A stretch of DNA of 64,000 nucleotides from Photobacterium obscurum (GCF_026191635.1 NZ_JAKRRW010000007.1:1-64000); one strand, 5' to 3'. Positions 8,551 to 17,587 are shown, counted from the stretch's first letter. Numbers and translations are program-made. The notes: a model not told the origin generated them from the sequence alone.

Positions 8551-9491
8551 CATTGCTCCTTTGTAATCGGATAGACAGCTTTATCAAAAAACGATTGGAG
8601 CACCTGATGAAGATACTGATTAACTGGATTACCACGGCGAGTCTGTAAATACGCGCCATTAATATCCAATTGATTATAACGTTTAGTCAAAGGTGGCAAC
8701 GAGTAGGCTTCTATTTCCGGGGCTATATCCTTAACGTACTCACTGGAATACATAATTGCATCTGTATTTTTGACAAGCTCAACAGCAGTTCGCACACTGT
8801 GCGTTGTAAGCACAAAATTCGCTTTATAGCCTTGCTGTTCATATATTTTATCCAGAATACCCCGCTTAGGGTTAATGCCATCCAAAAATAGCCTCACAAT
8901 TGGCAAGCCGTGTATTCGCTCCCACTCGCTACTGAGCGTTAACACCGGATGTGCTTTTCGGGCAAGTACAACGTTTTCAATTTGAGCCAGATTACGGCAA
9001 TACACTTCTTGGGGCATGCTGTAAGAGGCAAACTGGAGAACATAGTCAATATTGCCCTGTAGTACCTCGTACAGGGAGTCTTTCTGCCATTGAGCTATGT
9101 TAAAAGAAGCATGAGGTAAAGATCGCTTCAGTTGCATGATCAGCGATGGCCCGAAAAATTCCAGCAAAAAGGTATTCACTAAAATCGTGATGTTTCCATC
9201 AAAGTCTTCAGGATTAAAATCTTGATAAGTATCCAGCACTTTCAATAATGGGTTAAGCATCTCACATGCTGCTTCTGCCATTTTTTTAGCTAATTCCGAA
9301 GGTTCAACGCCATGAGCCTTTCGAATAAACAGTTGATCACCAAAACTTTCTCGTAGCCGAGCCATTCCTCGACTAACACTGGCCTGTGAAATCTTGAGTT
9401 TTTCTGCGGCTGCATGTGAGTTTTGTGTTTCAACTACCGCTTGCAGTATTTTTAAAAGATTGAGATCAAGCTCTTTTAACTTCGTGTCCAT
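8550..9491 (-). CDS. LysR-family transcriptional regulator (upstream member of tandem pair)
   Basis: 313-residue LysR-type regulator with the N-terminal HTH ('HAAAEKLKISQASVSRGMARL') and a type-2 periplasmic-binding fold for an unknown ligand. It is divergent from the exported esterase gene at 9799, the classical geometry for a LysR regulator and its target. The intergenic region contains a perfect 7+7 palindrome (9700-9718). Start ATG at 9491 has AGGG five bases upstream. The ligand could be the esterase substrate or product, but nothing in the sequence identifies it. Confidence 0.9.
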   Translation of the reverse strand: MDTKLKELDLNLLKILQAVVETQNSHAAAEKLKISQASVSRGMARLRESFGDQLFIRKAHGVEPSELAKKMAEAACEMLNPLLKVLDTYQDFNPEDFDGNITILVNTFLLEFFGPSLIMQLKRSLPHASFNIAQWQKDSLYEVLQGNIDYVLQFASYSMPQEVYCRNLAQIENVVLARKAHPVLTLSSEWERIHGLPIVRLFLDGINPKRGILDKIYEQQGYKANFVLTTHSVRTAVELVKNTDAIMYSSEYVKDIAPEIEAYSLPPLTKRYNQLDINGAYLQTRRGNPVNQYLHQVLQSFFDKAVYPITKEQ

Positions 9492-9697
9492 ACTGTCCCT
9501 GTAAGTTGAAGCTGATAATTTAATAATAGCAAAAGGCTATTAGTAAACTTTTCTTTTATCACGCCATTGAATACAAAGTAAAAACAATAAGTTACAAGCA
9601 TAAGCTGTGAATTGAACATTTAATTGCAATACCTGCTTATGCAACCTTAGAGCAAAACAAAAAAGTGACTAGCCACATTCATCATGTTTTGTGTCAG

Positions 9698-9718
9698 AAA
9701 TGAATTTCTCTAATTCAT
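9698..9718 (+). promoter_or_regulatory. palindromic LysR-operator candidate before the esterase
   Basis: ATGAATT-TCTCT-AATTCAT is a perfect 7-bp inverted repeat with a five-base spacer (9700-9718), 80 bp before the esterase ATG and about 210 bp before the divergent LysR start. It contains the 16-mer AAATGAATTTCTCTAA (9698-9713) that is also found before the DUF2860 gene. Size and spacing suit a LysR recognition site. Confidence 0.65.
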
Positions 9719-9798
9719 CGAATTTATGATTCTGTGAATTTATATTAAACCCATCGCAGCAAGGAATGCTTGTCCAAACTAACTGTTAAGGTGAAAAA

Positions 9799-10860
9799 AT
9801 GAAGACACGAAAAATCATTCTCTCTCTTCTGGCAACAAGTATTCTAAGTACTGGCGTGGTAGCAAAAGAAAATGAAAAGGTTTTGTCCTTGTCCACGCAA
9901 CCTGTACCACTTTCAACTGCGGTGAGTGATGAGTTCTATCAGTTCTCAGCTCGCGTTCCTGCTGCTAACGTTGAAGCTATGCATAAGAACATCCCGCAAA
10001 CTAAGTCGGATTGGAAAGCATTTATTAACAAGAGAGATACGGCTGCCATTCAAGCTGCGAAAAGGTTATCTGAACAGTTTGGCACTTCCATTGTTGAAGA
10101 CAATATAGCGGGCGTAAACGTGTATTGGGTTACTCCAAAAACCATTAATCCAGAGTTGAAAGACAAGCTCTTTGTCATCAATCAAGGTGGGGCGTTTATG
10201 TTAAATAGTGGGCTGGCTTCAACGACTGAAGCCCATGTCATCGCTCATTTTCTGCAAATGCCAGTCTTAGCGATCGACTACGCGAAAGCGCCAGAGCACC
10301 CTGCGCCTGCTGCACGTAACGAGATTGTTGATGTATGGAAAGCGCTACTGAAAACACGCAGCGCAGAGTCAATGGTAATGGGAGGCTCCTCGGCTGGGGC
10401 CACTTTAACTGTATTAGCCCACCAAGAGCTTCTTAATCAAGGATTACCAACGGCTGCTGCACTTTATATTGGTACCCCTTCCGTTGATATGACAATGACG
10501 GGTGATAGCCGTTACTACAATGAAGGGCTAGATCACGTGCTAGGTACTTGGAGAGGGTTAACTGGAGCGATGGTTAACGCTTATATTGGTGACATAGACC
10601 CTGCAAACCCTACAGTGTCGCCTATCAATGGAAGCTTTGATAACTTTCCACCAAGCTATCTCATTACCGGTACACGCGACTTACTACTTAGCGATACCAT
10701 TCGACTGGATAGAGAGCTAAAAAGAGCGGAGGCCTATACACAACTTAATGTGTATGAGGGGCAATCTCATGGAGATTATATTTTTGCACTAGGTACTCCT
10801 GAGTCAACAGAACATTATCAGGCACTGAGTGAGTTTATGTACAGTCATCTAGTGAAATAA
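9799..10860 (+). CDS. exported alpha/beta-hydrolase (hormone-sensitive-lipase-like esterase)
   Basis: Esterase/lipase-type alpha/beta hydrolase with a signal peptide (MKTRKIILSLLATSILSTGVVA), so probably periplasmic or secreted. The HSL-family layout is visible: an oxyanion segment 'VINQGGAFML' where relatives have H-G-G-G, the nucleophile elbow 'GGSSAGATL' (G-x-S-x-G/A with Ser in the GSSAG core), the catalytic Asp in 'ITGTRDLLLSD' and the His in 'EGQSHGDYIF'. The change of the leading H-G to N-Q is unusual for the family and may change the acyl specificity. 353 residues. Start ATG has a GGTGAAAAA leader. It is divergent from the LysR pair and shares a promoter motif with the DUF2860 porin gene, which fits a uptake-plus-hydrolysis pair for an ester or acylated sugar (inference). 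Confidence 0.85.
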   Translation: MKTRKIILSLLATSILSTGVVAKENEKVLSLSTQPVPLSTAVSDEFYQFSARVPAANVEAMHKNIPQTKSDWKAFINKRDTAAIQAAKRLSEQFGTSIVEDNIAGVNVYWVTPKTINPELKDKLFVINQGGAFMLNSGLASTTEAHVIAHFLQMPVLAIDYAKAPEHPAPAARNEIVDVWKALLKTRSAESMVMGGSSAGATLTVLAHQELLNQGLPTAAALYIGTPSVDMTMTGDSRYYNEGLDHVLGTWRGLTGAMVNAYIGDIDPANPTVSPINGSFDNFPPSYLITGTRDLLLSDTIRLDRELKRAEAYTQLNVYEGQSHGDYIFALGTPESTEHYQALSEFMYSHLVK

Positions 10861-10960
10861 AGCCAACGATATGTAGAGCTGGGGTATCTCTCAGCTCTAT
10901 GACTTCTTCCTTATCAAAACAGCTCAATACAAGTCACCTCTTGAAGCTGGGCCGGATTGA

Positions 10961-11046
10961 GCGACGTTTCGACATTCACCATACCTCCGGTTCGATGATA
11001 AGCGTGCTGGAAGGTTATTTGAGTGTGGTGATCATGGGGCGCTTAC
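10961..11046 (-). mobile_element. solo left end of the same IS66 element (remnant)
   Basis: Read on the minus strand from 11046 this starts GTAAGCGCCCCATGATCACC and follows the left end of the IS at 3877 through its leader to the first five codons of tnpA (MSKRR), then diverges. An internal stretch differs by substitutions and a small gap. It is an 86-bp truncated relic in inverse orientation, so it and the fuller copy bracket 3877-11046 as inverted left ends. Outside the tip, TCTAATCA lies at the same distance as its counterpart TGATTAGA lies outside the left copy. Confidence 0.85.
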
Positions 11047-11080
11047 ATTCTGTCTAATCACAGAATATGAGTTAATAAAA

Positions 11081-11102
11081 AGGCGAACCTCCCGGTTCGC
11101 CT
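11081..11102 (-). terminator. rho-independent terminator of the gcvP transcript
   Basis: AGGCGAACC-TCCC-GGTTCGCCT is a perfect 9-bp stem with a four-base loop. On the minus strand it is followed by TTTTTATT. It lies about 115 bp beyond the gcvP stop and can also face the esterase from the other side. Confidence 0.85.
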
Positions 11103-11142
11103 TTAATCTAGTCTGTTTCCAACTTGGCTATTTATGGTTAGG

Positions 11143-11201
11143 GTTAACCAACTTTATTGTATTAACCATCTTCATTAAATCGTTAACCAACTTAATTAAT
11201 C
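11143..11201. repeat. three degenerate tandem repeats downstream of gcvP
   Basis: GTTAACCAACTT begins at 11143, ATTAACCATCTT at 11161 and GTTAACCAACTT at 11182, each followed by an ATT-rich tail, so three copies at 18-21 bp spacing. They lie between the gcvP stop and its terminator, on the transcript. No function is evident. Confidence 0.5.
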
Positions 11202-11216
11202 ACCCTCAACACGACC

Positions 11217-14114
11217 TTAGTCTTCGATGTAGTTCTCGATACCCGGGCAAGAACATATTAGGTTACGGTCACCAAATACGTTATCAACCCGGTTAACCGT
11301 CGGCCAGTATTTGGCGTCCTTGGTTTGGTTTGATGGGAAGCAACCTAGCTCGCGGCTGTAGCTGCGGTTCCACTCGGGTTCCATCAGGTCAGCTTGAGTA
11401 TGTGGTGCGTTGACTAGTGGGTTGTCTTTCAGATCCCACTCGCCATCTTGTACACGAGCAATCTCGTGGCGGATAGCAATCATCGCATCACAGAAGCGAT
11501 CCAGCTCGGCGAGGTCTTCAGATTCTGTTGGTTCGATCATCAGTGTACCGGCAACAGGGAATGACATGGTTGGAGCATGGAAACCGTAGTCCATCAGGCG
11601 CTTCGCGACGTCTTCCTCTGAGATGCCAGAGGCTTCCTTGATTGGACGGATGTCGATGATACATTCGTGAGCGATACGGCCGTGTGTACCGCGGTACAGA
11701 ACCGGGTAGTGTGGACGTAGACGCTCCATCACGTAGTTTGCCCCCAGGATAGCCAGCTTAGTAGCTTCAGTCAGGCCTTCTTCGCCCATCATCGCAATGT
11801 ATGCGTATGAGATAGGCAGGATAGAGGCAGAACCTAGCTCGGCTGCTGATACCGCGTACTGAGGCTTGTCGCTTTCAGAGCTTTCTGTGTGACCCGGCAG
11901 GAACGGAGCCAGATGTGATTTCACACCGATAGGCCCCATGCCCGGACCGCCACCACCGTGTGGGATACAGAAGGTTTTGTGCAGGTTCAGGTGCGAGACG
12001 TCCGAACCAATAAAGCCTGGGCTGGTTAAACCAACCTGCGCGTTCATGTTGGCACCGTCAAGGTAAACCTGACCGCCAGCTTCATGGACTAGCTCACACA
12101 CTTCCTGAACGGCTTCTTCGTATACACCGTGGGTAGAAGGGTAGGTGATCATGATGCACGACAAGTTGTCGCGGTGTTTTTCGATCTTGGCTTTCAGATC
12201 TTCAACGTCGATGTTACCCAGGTCATCACAGCCGACGACAACAACTTTCATTGAAACCATCGCTGCTGAGGCAGGGTTAGTACCGTGTGCAGAGCTTGGG
12301 ATCAAACAGACGTTACGGTGTGAATCACCGTTAGACTCGTGGTAACGCTGGATTGCGATTAGGCCGGCGTACTCACCCTGGGCACCTGAGTTAGGCTGTA
12401 ACGAGAATGCATCGTAGCCAGTTACCGAGCACAGCATTTCGGAGAACTTCTCAGCCAGCTCAGCATAACCCTTCGCCTGATCAGCCGGAGCAAATGGGTG
12501 CAGGGCACCGAACTCAGGCCAGGTCACAGGAATCATTTCAGCTGCGGCATTTAGCTTCATGGTACAGCTGCCTAGCGGGATCATGCCGTGAGTCAGTGAG
12601 TAGTCTTTGTTTTCCAGCTTCTTCATGTAACGCATCATCTGCGTTTCACTGTGGTGCTCGCTAAATACTGGGTGCGTCAGGTACTTGCTGGTACGACGGC
12701 AGCTTTCTGGGATAGCCGCAAACTCATCAGCCGCGATATCAGCAGTAAACATAGATGCCTGAAGCTTGTCACCGCTGAATAGAGCAAGCAACTCTTCGAT
12801 ATCTTCAACTTTGGTGGTTTCGTCAATGCTGATACCAAGCTGACCGCTCTTATCATCAGTAGCCGGGTATTTACGCAGGTTCATCCCTGCATCGAGTGCT
12901 TTTTTGTAGAACTCGTTGGTTTTCTTGCCAGTGTTTAGCGTGATGGTGTCGAAGAAAGTGTCATGCGCCAGTTCGATACCAGAGTTGCGCAGGCCAGCAG
13001 CAAGAATCGCTGTTAGGTGGTGGACACGGCGGCCGATTTTACGCAGGCCTTCCGGACCGTGGTATAGGGCATAGAATGCAGCCATGTTTGCCAGCAGTGC
13101 CTGGGCAGTACAGATGTTTGATGTCGCTTTCTCACGGCGGATGTGCTGCTCACGCGTCTGCATTGCCATACGTAGCGCTTGGTTATCTTTGGAATCTTTC
13201 GATACGCCGATAACGCGGCCTGGCATTGTACGCTTATGCTTGTCTTTGGTTGCCATGAAGCCCGCGTGCGGACCACCGAAGCCCATCGGTACACCGAAGC
13301 GCTGGGCACTACCGATAACGACGTCAGCACCCATTTCGCCAGGTGATTTTAGAAGCGTTAGTGCTAGCAGATCAGAGGCAACCGCAACCAGTGTTTTCTT
13401 GGCGTGTGCTTTTTCAATTATTTCAGTCAGATCGACCACGTTACCACTGGTGCCTGGGTACTGAACGAGGGCACCGAATACATCGTGGTTATCAAGCTCT
13501 TCAACAGAGCCAGTGATGATTTCGATACCAATGTAGCCCGCACGAGTGCGGACTACGTCAATAGTTTGTGGGTGCAGTTCGTTTGAGACAAAGAAAGCTT
13601 TGCTCTTGTTCTTGCCAGCACGCTGACATAGTGTCATGGCTTCGGCTGCCGCGGTTGCTTCGTCAAGCAGCGAGGCGTTTGCCAGTTCCATGCCAGTCAG
13701 ATCCATAATCATCTGCTGGTAGTTAAGCAGCGATTCAAGGCGGCCTTGGGAAATTTCTGGTTGGTATGGAGTGTAGGCTGTGTACCAGCCTGGATTTTCC
13801 AGTACGTTACGCAGAATAACGTTTGGTGTTAAGGTGTTGTAGTAACCCTGACCGATAAAACTGCGATTTATGATGTTTTTACTCGCAACGGCTTTAAGCG
13901 CAGCAAGCATATCTGCTTCGCTTTGAGGTTGGTCTAGCTTCATTGGTTCTGGTAGGCGAATTGCTGCCGGAACGGTTTCTTCAATCAGCTGATCAACGCT
14001 AGCAACGCCGATAGTTTCCAGCATGATTTTTTGTTGTGCTGAATCTGGGCCATTATGACGACCTGCAAATTCCTTATCGTCACTTAATGCATTTAGAAGA
14101 GTCATGTCGGTCAT
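11217..14114 (-). CDS. gcvP: glycine dehydrogenase (decarboxylating), P-protein
   Basis: P-protein of the glycine cleavage system: PLP-dependent decarboxylation of glycine and transfer of the aminomethyl group to lipoylated GcvH, in the cytoplasm. At 965 residues it is the single-chain form, with N-terminal ('FAGRHNGPD') and C-terminal aminotransferase-fold halves. The cofactor lysine lies in '[17 protein letters not shown]' around residue 710, followed by the glycine-rich loop typical of GcvP. It is last in a leftward cluster glyA-gcvH-gcvP, with a 132-bp gap after gcvH. AGGAAAG before the ATG supports the start. It should be co-regulated with glyA through the PurR box and the palindromes upstream of glyA. 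Confidence 0.97.
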   Translation of the reverse strand: MTDMTLLNALSDDKEFAGRHNGPDSAQQKIMLETIGVASVDQLIEETVPAAIRLPEPMKLDQPQSEADMLAALKAVASKNIINRSFIGQGYYNTLTPNVILRNVLENPGWYTAYTPYQPEISQGRLESLLNYQQMIMDLTGMELANASLLDEATAAAEAMTLCQRAGKNKSKAFFVSNELHPQTIDVVRTRAGYIGIEIITGSVEELDNHDVFGALVQYPGTSGNVVDLTEIIEKAHAKKTLVAVASDLLALTLLKSPGEMGADVVIGSAQRFGVPMGFGGPHAGFMATKDKHKRTMPGRVIGVSKDSKDNQALRMAMQTREQHIRREKATSNICTAQALLANMAAFYALYHGPEGLRKIGRRVHHLTAILAAGLRNSGIELAHDTFFDTITLNTGKKTNEFYKKALDAGMNLRKYPATDDKSGQLGISIDETTKVEDIEELLALFSGDKLQASMFTADIAADEFAAIPESCRRTSKYLTHPVFSEHHSETQMMRYMKKLENKDYSLTHGMIPLGSCTMKLNAAAEMIPVTWPEFGALHPFAPADQAKGYAELAEKFSEMLCSVTGYDAFSLQPNSGAQGEYAGLIAIQRYHESNGDSHRNVCLIPSSAHGTNPASAAMVSMKVVVVGCDDLGNIDVEDLKAKIEKHRDNLSCIMITYPSTHGVYEEAVQEVCELVHEAGGQVYLDGANMNAQVGLTSPGFIGSDVSHLNLHKTFCIPHGGGGPGMGPIGVKSHLAPFLPGHTESSESDKPQYAVSAAELGSASILPISYAYIAMMGEEGLTEATKLAILGANYVMERLRPHYPVLYRGTHGRIAHECIIDIRPIKEASGISEEDVAKRLMDYGFHAPTMSFPVAGTLMIEPTESEDLAELDRFCDAMIAIRHEIARVQDGEWDLKDNPLVNAPHTQADLMEPEWNRSYSRELGCFPSNQTKDAKYWPTVNRVDNVFGDRNLICSCPGIENYIED

Positions 14115-14246
14115 GGTTCTTTCCTGAACAGTTACTACCTATTACACCTGAGCATGGCGCAATAGTGGGGAGTCATCGAGAAGGGTTTGAAAACGGCTTT
14201 TAAGCAGTGTGTAATTGATTTACTGAGCTTAAAAGCCGGTATTCAA

Positions 14247-14627
14247 TTAGTCTTCTTCGATGGTCGCTAGGTATTTTTCACCGTCGATAAGCTTGTCTAG
14301 CTCTTCAACATCTGCAACTTTGATTTTAGCAATCCAGCCACCTTCGTACGGTTCTTCGTTGATCAGTTCTGGGCTGTCTTCCAGTTCTTCATTGATTTCA
14401 ACGATTTCACCTGTTACCGGCGCATAGATGTCAGAGGCTGCTTTAACAGATTCAACCAGAGAGAAAGACTCACCAGCTTCTGTTGAATCGCCTACTTCTG
14501 GAAGATCAACGAATACAACATCGCCTAGAAGGCCCTGAGCGTGTTCAGAGATACCCATAGTGATAGTGCCGTCACCGTTATCACGAACCCACTCATGGCT
14601 TTCAGCGAACTTCAATGTATTTTCCAT
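14247..14627 (-). CDS. gcvH: glycine cleavage system H protein
   Basis: Lipoyl carrier of the glycine cleavage system, shuttling the aminomethyl group between GcvP, GcvT and the L-protein. 126 residues; lipoyl-lysine in '[15 protein letters not shown]' around residue 64, and the usual 'KFAESHEWV' start and '[12 protein letters not shown]' end. I place the start at 14627 because AAGGAG lies just upstream; an ATG six codons earlier would overlap that site. It lies between glyA (112-bp gap) and gcvP. Confidence 0.97.
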   Translation of the reverse strand: MENTLKFAESHEWVRDNGDGTITMGISEHAQGLLGDVVFVDLPEVGDSTEAGESFSLVESVKAASDIYAPVTGEIVEINEELEDSPELINEEPYEGGWIAKIKVADVEELDKLIDGEKYLATIEED

Positions 14628-14739
14628 TTTTAACTCCTTGCGCAATGCTTCCGCAGATTTTGTTTATTTTTACTGGCCCGTATAAAAAGGCACCGGGCCA
14701 CAGATTGTCGTTTTGCTATCAATAAGTGTCAGAGAAGGA

Positions 14740-16035
14740 TTAATGATAAAGCGGGAAACGGGCACACAATTTCTGTACTTGCTGTTTCACACGCTGCTCA
14801 ACTTCACTGTTGTCTTCTGGGTTGGCAACCAGTCCGTCAAGAACGTCACCAATCCACTCGCCAATTTGTTTAAATTCTGCCGCGCCGAATCCACGGCTGG
14901 TACCCGCTGGTGTACCTAAACGAATGCCTGAGGTCACCATTGGTTTTTCAGGATCGAACGGAATACCGTTTTTGTTACAGGTAATGCCGGCACGCTCTAG
15001 CGCTTCTTCAGTCTGGTTGCCTTTCAGGCCTTTAGGGCGCAGGTCAACCAGCATCAGGTGGGTATCGGTGCCATCGGTTACAATATCGCATCCGCGAGCT
15101 TGCAGGACTTCGGCCAACACTTTCGCGTTGTTGATCACGTTTTTGATATACAGTTTGAATTCAGGTTCAAGGGCTTCACCCAAGGCAACTGCTTTACCGG
15201 CAATCACATGCATCAGCGGACCGCCCTGAAGGCCAGGGAATACCGCTGAGTTGATTTTCTTGTTGATGTCTTCATGGTTGGTCAGGATCATGCCGCCACG
15301 AGGACCACGTAGGGTTTTGTGCGTTGTTGTTGTAACAACATGCGCATGAGGAATTGGGCTAGGGTGTTCGCCTGCAGCGATCAGGCCCGCGATGTGTGCC
15401 ATATCTACCATTAGATACGCACCCACTTCATCGGCAATAGCGCGGAACTTAGCAAAGTCGATTTGGCGTGGAATTGCCGAGCCACCAGCGATGATCATCT
15501 TCGGTTGGCTGTCGATTGCCAGCTCACGAACGCGCTCGTAGTCAATTTCACAGTTTTCTTCGCTGACGCCGTATTGAACCGCATTGAACCATTTGCCGGA
15601 AAGGGCAGGGCGAGCACCGTGTGTCAGGTGGCCACCGGCATCCAGAGACATCCCGAGGATGGTGTCACCGGGCTGTAGTAGCGCCAGCATGACGGCACCG
15701 TTTGCTTGGGCACCAGAGTGTGGCTGAACGTTAACGTACTCGCACTGGAAAAGTTGTTTGGCACGTGCAATGGCGATTTTTTCGACTTCGTCGACGTGTT
15801 CGCAACCACCGTAGTAGCGGCGACCGGCGTAGCCTTCGGCGTATTTATTGGTTAAACAACTTCCTTGCGCTTGCATAACCGCTTTAGAAACGATGTTCTC
15901 TGAGGCAATCAGCTCGATTTGCTGGTTCTGGCGGTTGAGCTCCGCCGCGATGCCTGCGTTTACTGCTCCATCCACCTGAGCAAGATCGGTGGAGAAGAAC
16001 ATTTCTAAGTCATGGTTTTGGTATGAAGCTTTCAT
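14740..16035 (-). CDS. glyA: serine hydroxymethyltransferase
   Basis: PLP enzyme interconverting serine and glycine with tetrahydrofolate; here it is coupled to the glycine cleavage genes, so glycine carbon is channelled to serine. The PLP lysine lies in '[19 protein letters not shown]'. Also visible are '[14 protein letters not shown]', '[18 protein letters not shown]' and '[14 protein letters not shown]'. 431 residues, slightly longer than E. coli GlyA because of an N-terminal extension. Vibrios usually hold a second glyA elsewhere; this one, adjacent to gcvH, corresponds to that locus-specific paralogue (from family knowledge). A PurR box and a TTTCC-N6-GGAAC dyad lie 190-240 bp before its start. 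Confidence 0.96.
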   Translation of the reverse strand: MKASYQNHDLEMFFSTDLAQVDGAVNAGIAAELNRQNQQIELIASENIVSKAVMQAQGSCLTNKYAEGYAGRRYYGGCEHVDEVEKIAIARAKQLFQCEYVNVQPHSGAQANGAVMLALLQPGDTILGMSLDAGGHLTHGARPALSGKWFNAVQYGVSEENCEIDYERVRELAIDSQPKMIIAGGSAIPRQIDFAKFRAIADEVGAYLMVDMAHIAGLIAAGEHPSPIPHAHVVTTTTHKTLRGPRGGMILTNHEDINKKINSAVFPGLQGGPLMHVIAGKAVALGEALEPEFKLYIKNVINNAKVLAEVLQARGCDIVTDGTDTHLMLVDLRPKGLKGNQTEEALERAGITCNKNGIPFDPEKPMVTSGIRLGTPAGTSRGFGAAEFKQIGEWIGDVLDGLVANPEDNSEVEQRVKQQVQKLCARFPLYH

Positions 16036-16218
16036 TTCACGTTATCCTCAAGTGCGCCCTAGTGGGTGTTCCATTTTCCAGAGCCGTTGGCTGTTTTGTT
16101 GTTATGGATAATATCTGTAGCTTATTGCCTTAATCAGACGAAAAAATGATTTAGAATTTCCAACTGACCCTAACAACTGCGTAACATACCCTTCTATAGA
16201 TAGCCGATCAAACGGAAA

Positions 16219-16234
16219 TTTCCAATAGTGGAAC
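16219..16234 (-). promoter_or_regulatory. TTTCC/GGAA dyad before glyA
   Basis: TTTCC-AATAGT-GGAAC, an imperfect dyad, immediately preceded by a GGAAATTTCC palindrome (16214-16223). It resembles the sites before the XRE gene and gcvT but with a six-base spacer. Probable XRE-regulator site for the glyA-gcvH-gcvP operon; weaker than the other two. Confidence 0.4.
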
Positions 16235-16261
16235 ATTGTCTACTTTAGTGACGAGTATTTT

Positions 16262-16277
16262 AAGCAAACGTTTGCGT
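16262..16277 (-). promoter_or_regulatory. PurR box upstream of glyA
   Basis: AAGCAAACGTTTGCGT matches the purine repressor consensus (ACGCAAACGTTTTCGT) at nearly every position and has a perfect central palindrome. PurR is known to repress glyA and gcv in E. coli, so a site 227 bp before this glyA is expected biologically. PurR itself is not in the window. Confidence 0.8.
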
Positions 16278-16487
16278 ATTGTCATGTGAATTTCTCTTAA
16301 AAGGCCAATTTCTTAGTCAATTTTGTGTTGGGCACGGTTGTTGCGGACTGGTTAATAATGATAGCAATCCCAGTATCCATAAGGGTTTTGCCAGCATTTT
16401 ATAAATAATGTAGTGTGAGAGAAAGGAATGTGCCGCAGTACAATTATTGCTCTTGTAAGCGGTGAAAAAGGCAGCTGAAAAGTGCAG

Positions 16488-16503
16488 GTTTCCTTTTGGA
16501 AAC
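16488..16503 (+). promoter_or_regulatory. perfect palindrome before the XRE regulator gene
   Basis: GTTTCC-TTTT-GGAAAC, a perfect 6-bp inverted repeat (7 of 8 when extended by two bases), 107 bp before the regulator's ATG. A near-identical site precedes gcvT. Probable operator of the XRE-cupin protein, giving autoregulation (inference). Confidence 0.6.
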
Positions 16504-16610
16504 TTTGTTTCAAATATGATGCATCGGTCAAACTTTTTTATTGGTATGACTTTTAAGTTTCCGAATGGCTATGCCAAAATGAAGTAACAGTAGTACCAAG
16601 GAGGGATGTA

Positions 16611-17246
16611 ATGAGTGACGAACAACAGGTTGATATCTATCCATCGATGACGGTGGCGAAAGAACAGGGCAGCGATAAAGATGAAAAGATCGAGCCGTTG
16701 AAGCTCGGCAAGCGATTAAAGGAAATCCGGATGGCCCATGGGCTAACTCTGGAGGAAGCCAGTAAACGCACAGGGCTGGCTCGTTCGACGCTGTCAAAGA
16801 TTGAGAACGAACAGATTTCCCCTACCTTCCAGGCAATGCAAAAGCTGGCTGGCGGGTTAGAAATTGATATTCCTCAACTGTTTGCACCACCAAAGCAGAT
16901 AAAGGCCAGCGGTCGTAGAGACATTACCCGTAAGGATGATGGCAAACCGCATCCGACAACCACATATGAACATGAGCTGCTGGCAACACAGTTGACTAAG
17001 AAAAAGATGATGCCGTTCAAATCACGGGTACGGGCTCGCCAGTTTGAAGATTACTCAGACTGGATTCGCCATGATGGTGAAGAGTTTTTGCTAGTGCTGT
17101 CGGGCGAGATTACTTTCTACTCTGAGTTTTATGAACCAGTAAACCTGAGTGACGGTGACTCGGTGTATTACGATGCCACGATGGGGCATATGCTGGTATC
17201 AGTAAGTGATGAAGATGCACATATCCTTTGGGTAACAGCATCGTGA
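16611..17246 (+). CDS. XRE-family regulator with cupin sensor domain
   Basis: 211-residue transcription factor. An XRE helix-turn-helix lies at about residues 30-85 ('LGKRLKEIRMAHGLTLEEAS', 'TGLARSTLSKIENEQISPTF'), followed by a linker and a C-terminal cupin at about 120-208 ('EEFLLVLSGEITFYSE', 'LSDGDSVYYDATMGHML') that would bind a small ligand or metal. Proteins of this type often control the amino acid catabolic genes beside them. It sits between divergent glyA and gcvT; matching palindromes before itself and gcvT make it the likely local regulator of glycine cleavage, with glycine or serine as candidate effectors. GGAGGGATGTA precedes the ATG. It corresponds positionally to the regulator between glyA and gcvT in V. 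cholerae. Confidence 0.9.
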   Translation: MSDEQQVDIYPSMTVAKEQGSDKDEKIEPLKLGKRLKEIRMAHGLTLEEASKRTGLARSTLSKIENEQISPTFQAMQKLAGGLEIDIPQLFAPPKQIKASGRRDITRKDDGKPHPTTTYEHELLATQLTKKKMMPFKSRVRARQFEDYSDWIRHDGEEFLLVLSGEITFYSEFYEPVNLSDGDSVYYDATMGHMLVSVSDEDAHILWVTAS

Positions 17247-17587
17247 TAATGCGATAAATGGCACTGGTCTTGTAGAAATTCTGTTGACTTTAGAGTGGCT
17301 GCTGTAGGCGTTGGTGTCATTATGCCTGCGGGCAAGTGTGTTCGAAAATCGATAAATCATTTGTTAACAATTCGTCGTATCGATGTGTTTCCTCTCTATT
17401 ATTTTTCGATGGTATGACTATAAAGTCAGACACGAGAAAAAAAATTACCACCATTGTGAAATTATGTGATGTAGCACAGTTTGAACAACAATAAACTTTG
17501 TTTACTATAGGAAACTGTGTTTAACATAGTCGCAACAAGTGATATGGATAATAGCCGCATTGCTCGCGGTTCACGGAGTATAAACGT
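17247..17587 (+). promoter_or_regulatory. gcvT leader region
   Basis: 341 bp without a gene. Visible elements are the GTTTaC-TATA-GGAAAC site at 17500-17515 and AT-rich promoter-like sequence after it. No glycine-riboswitch core and no attenuator hairpin was recognised. Confidence 0.55.
17500..17515 (+). promoter_or_regulatory. imperfect palindrome before gcvT
   Basis: GTTTAC-TATA-GGAAAC, one mismatch from the perfect palindrome before the XRE gene and with the same four-base spacer. It lies 72 bp before the gcvT ATG and is the probable operator of the XRE-cupin regulator. Confidence 0.6.

Larger units (their letters stand above)
16036..16610. promoter_or_regulatory. divergent control region between glyA and the XRE regulator
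   Basis: 575 bp without a gene. It holds a PurR box (16262-16277), a TTTCC dyad (16219-16234), the GTTTCC-N4-GGAAAC palindrome (16488-16503) and a further half site GTTTCC near 16554. I looked for the conserved cores of a glycine riboswitch on both strands and did not find them. Confidence 0.7.

Noticed and set aside
17466..17485. CRP-like site before gcvT (TGTGATGTAGCACAG)
   Set aside because: Only the first TGTGA half fits; the second half is offset by a base and lacks TCACA.
17247..17587. Glycine riboswitch before gcvT
   Set aside because: Expected from gcv loci in several bacteria, but the conserved cores were not recognised by eye on either strand here or upstream of glyA.
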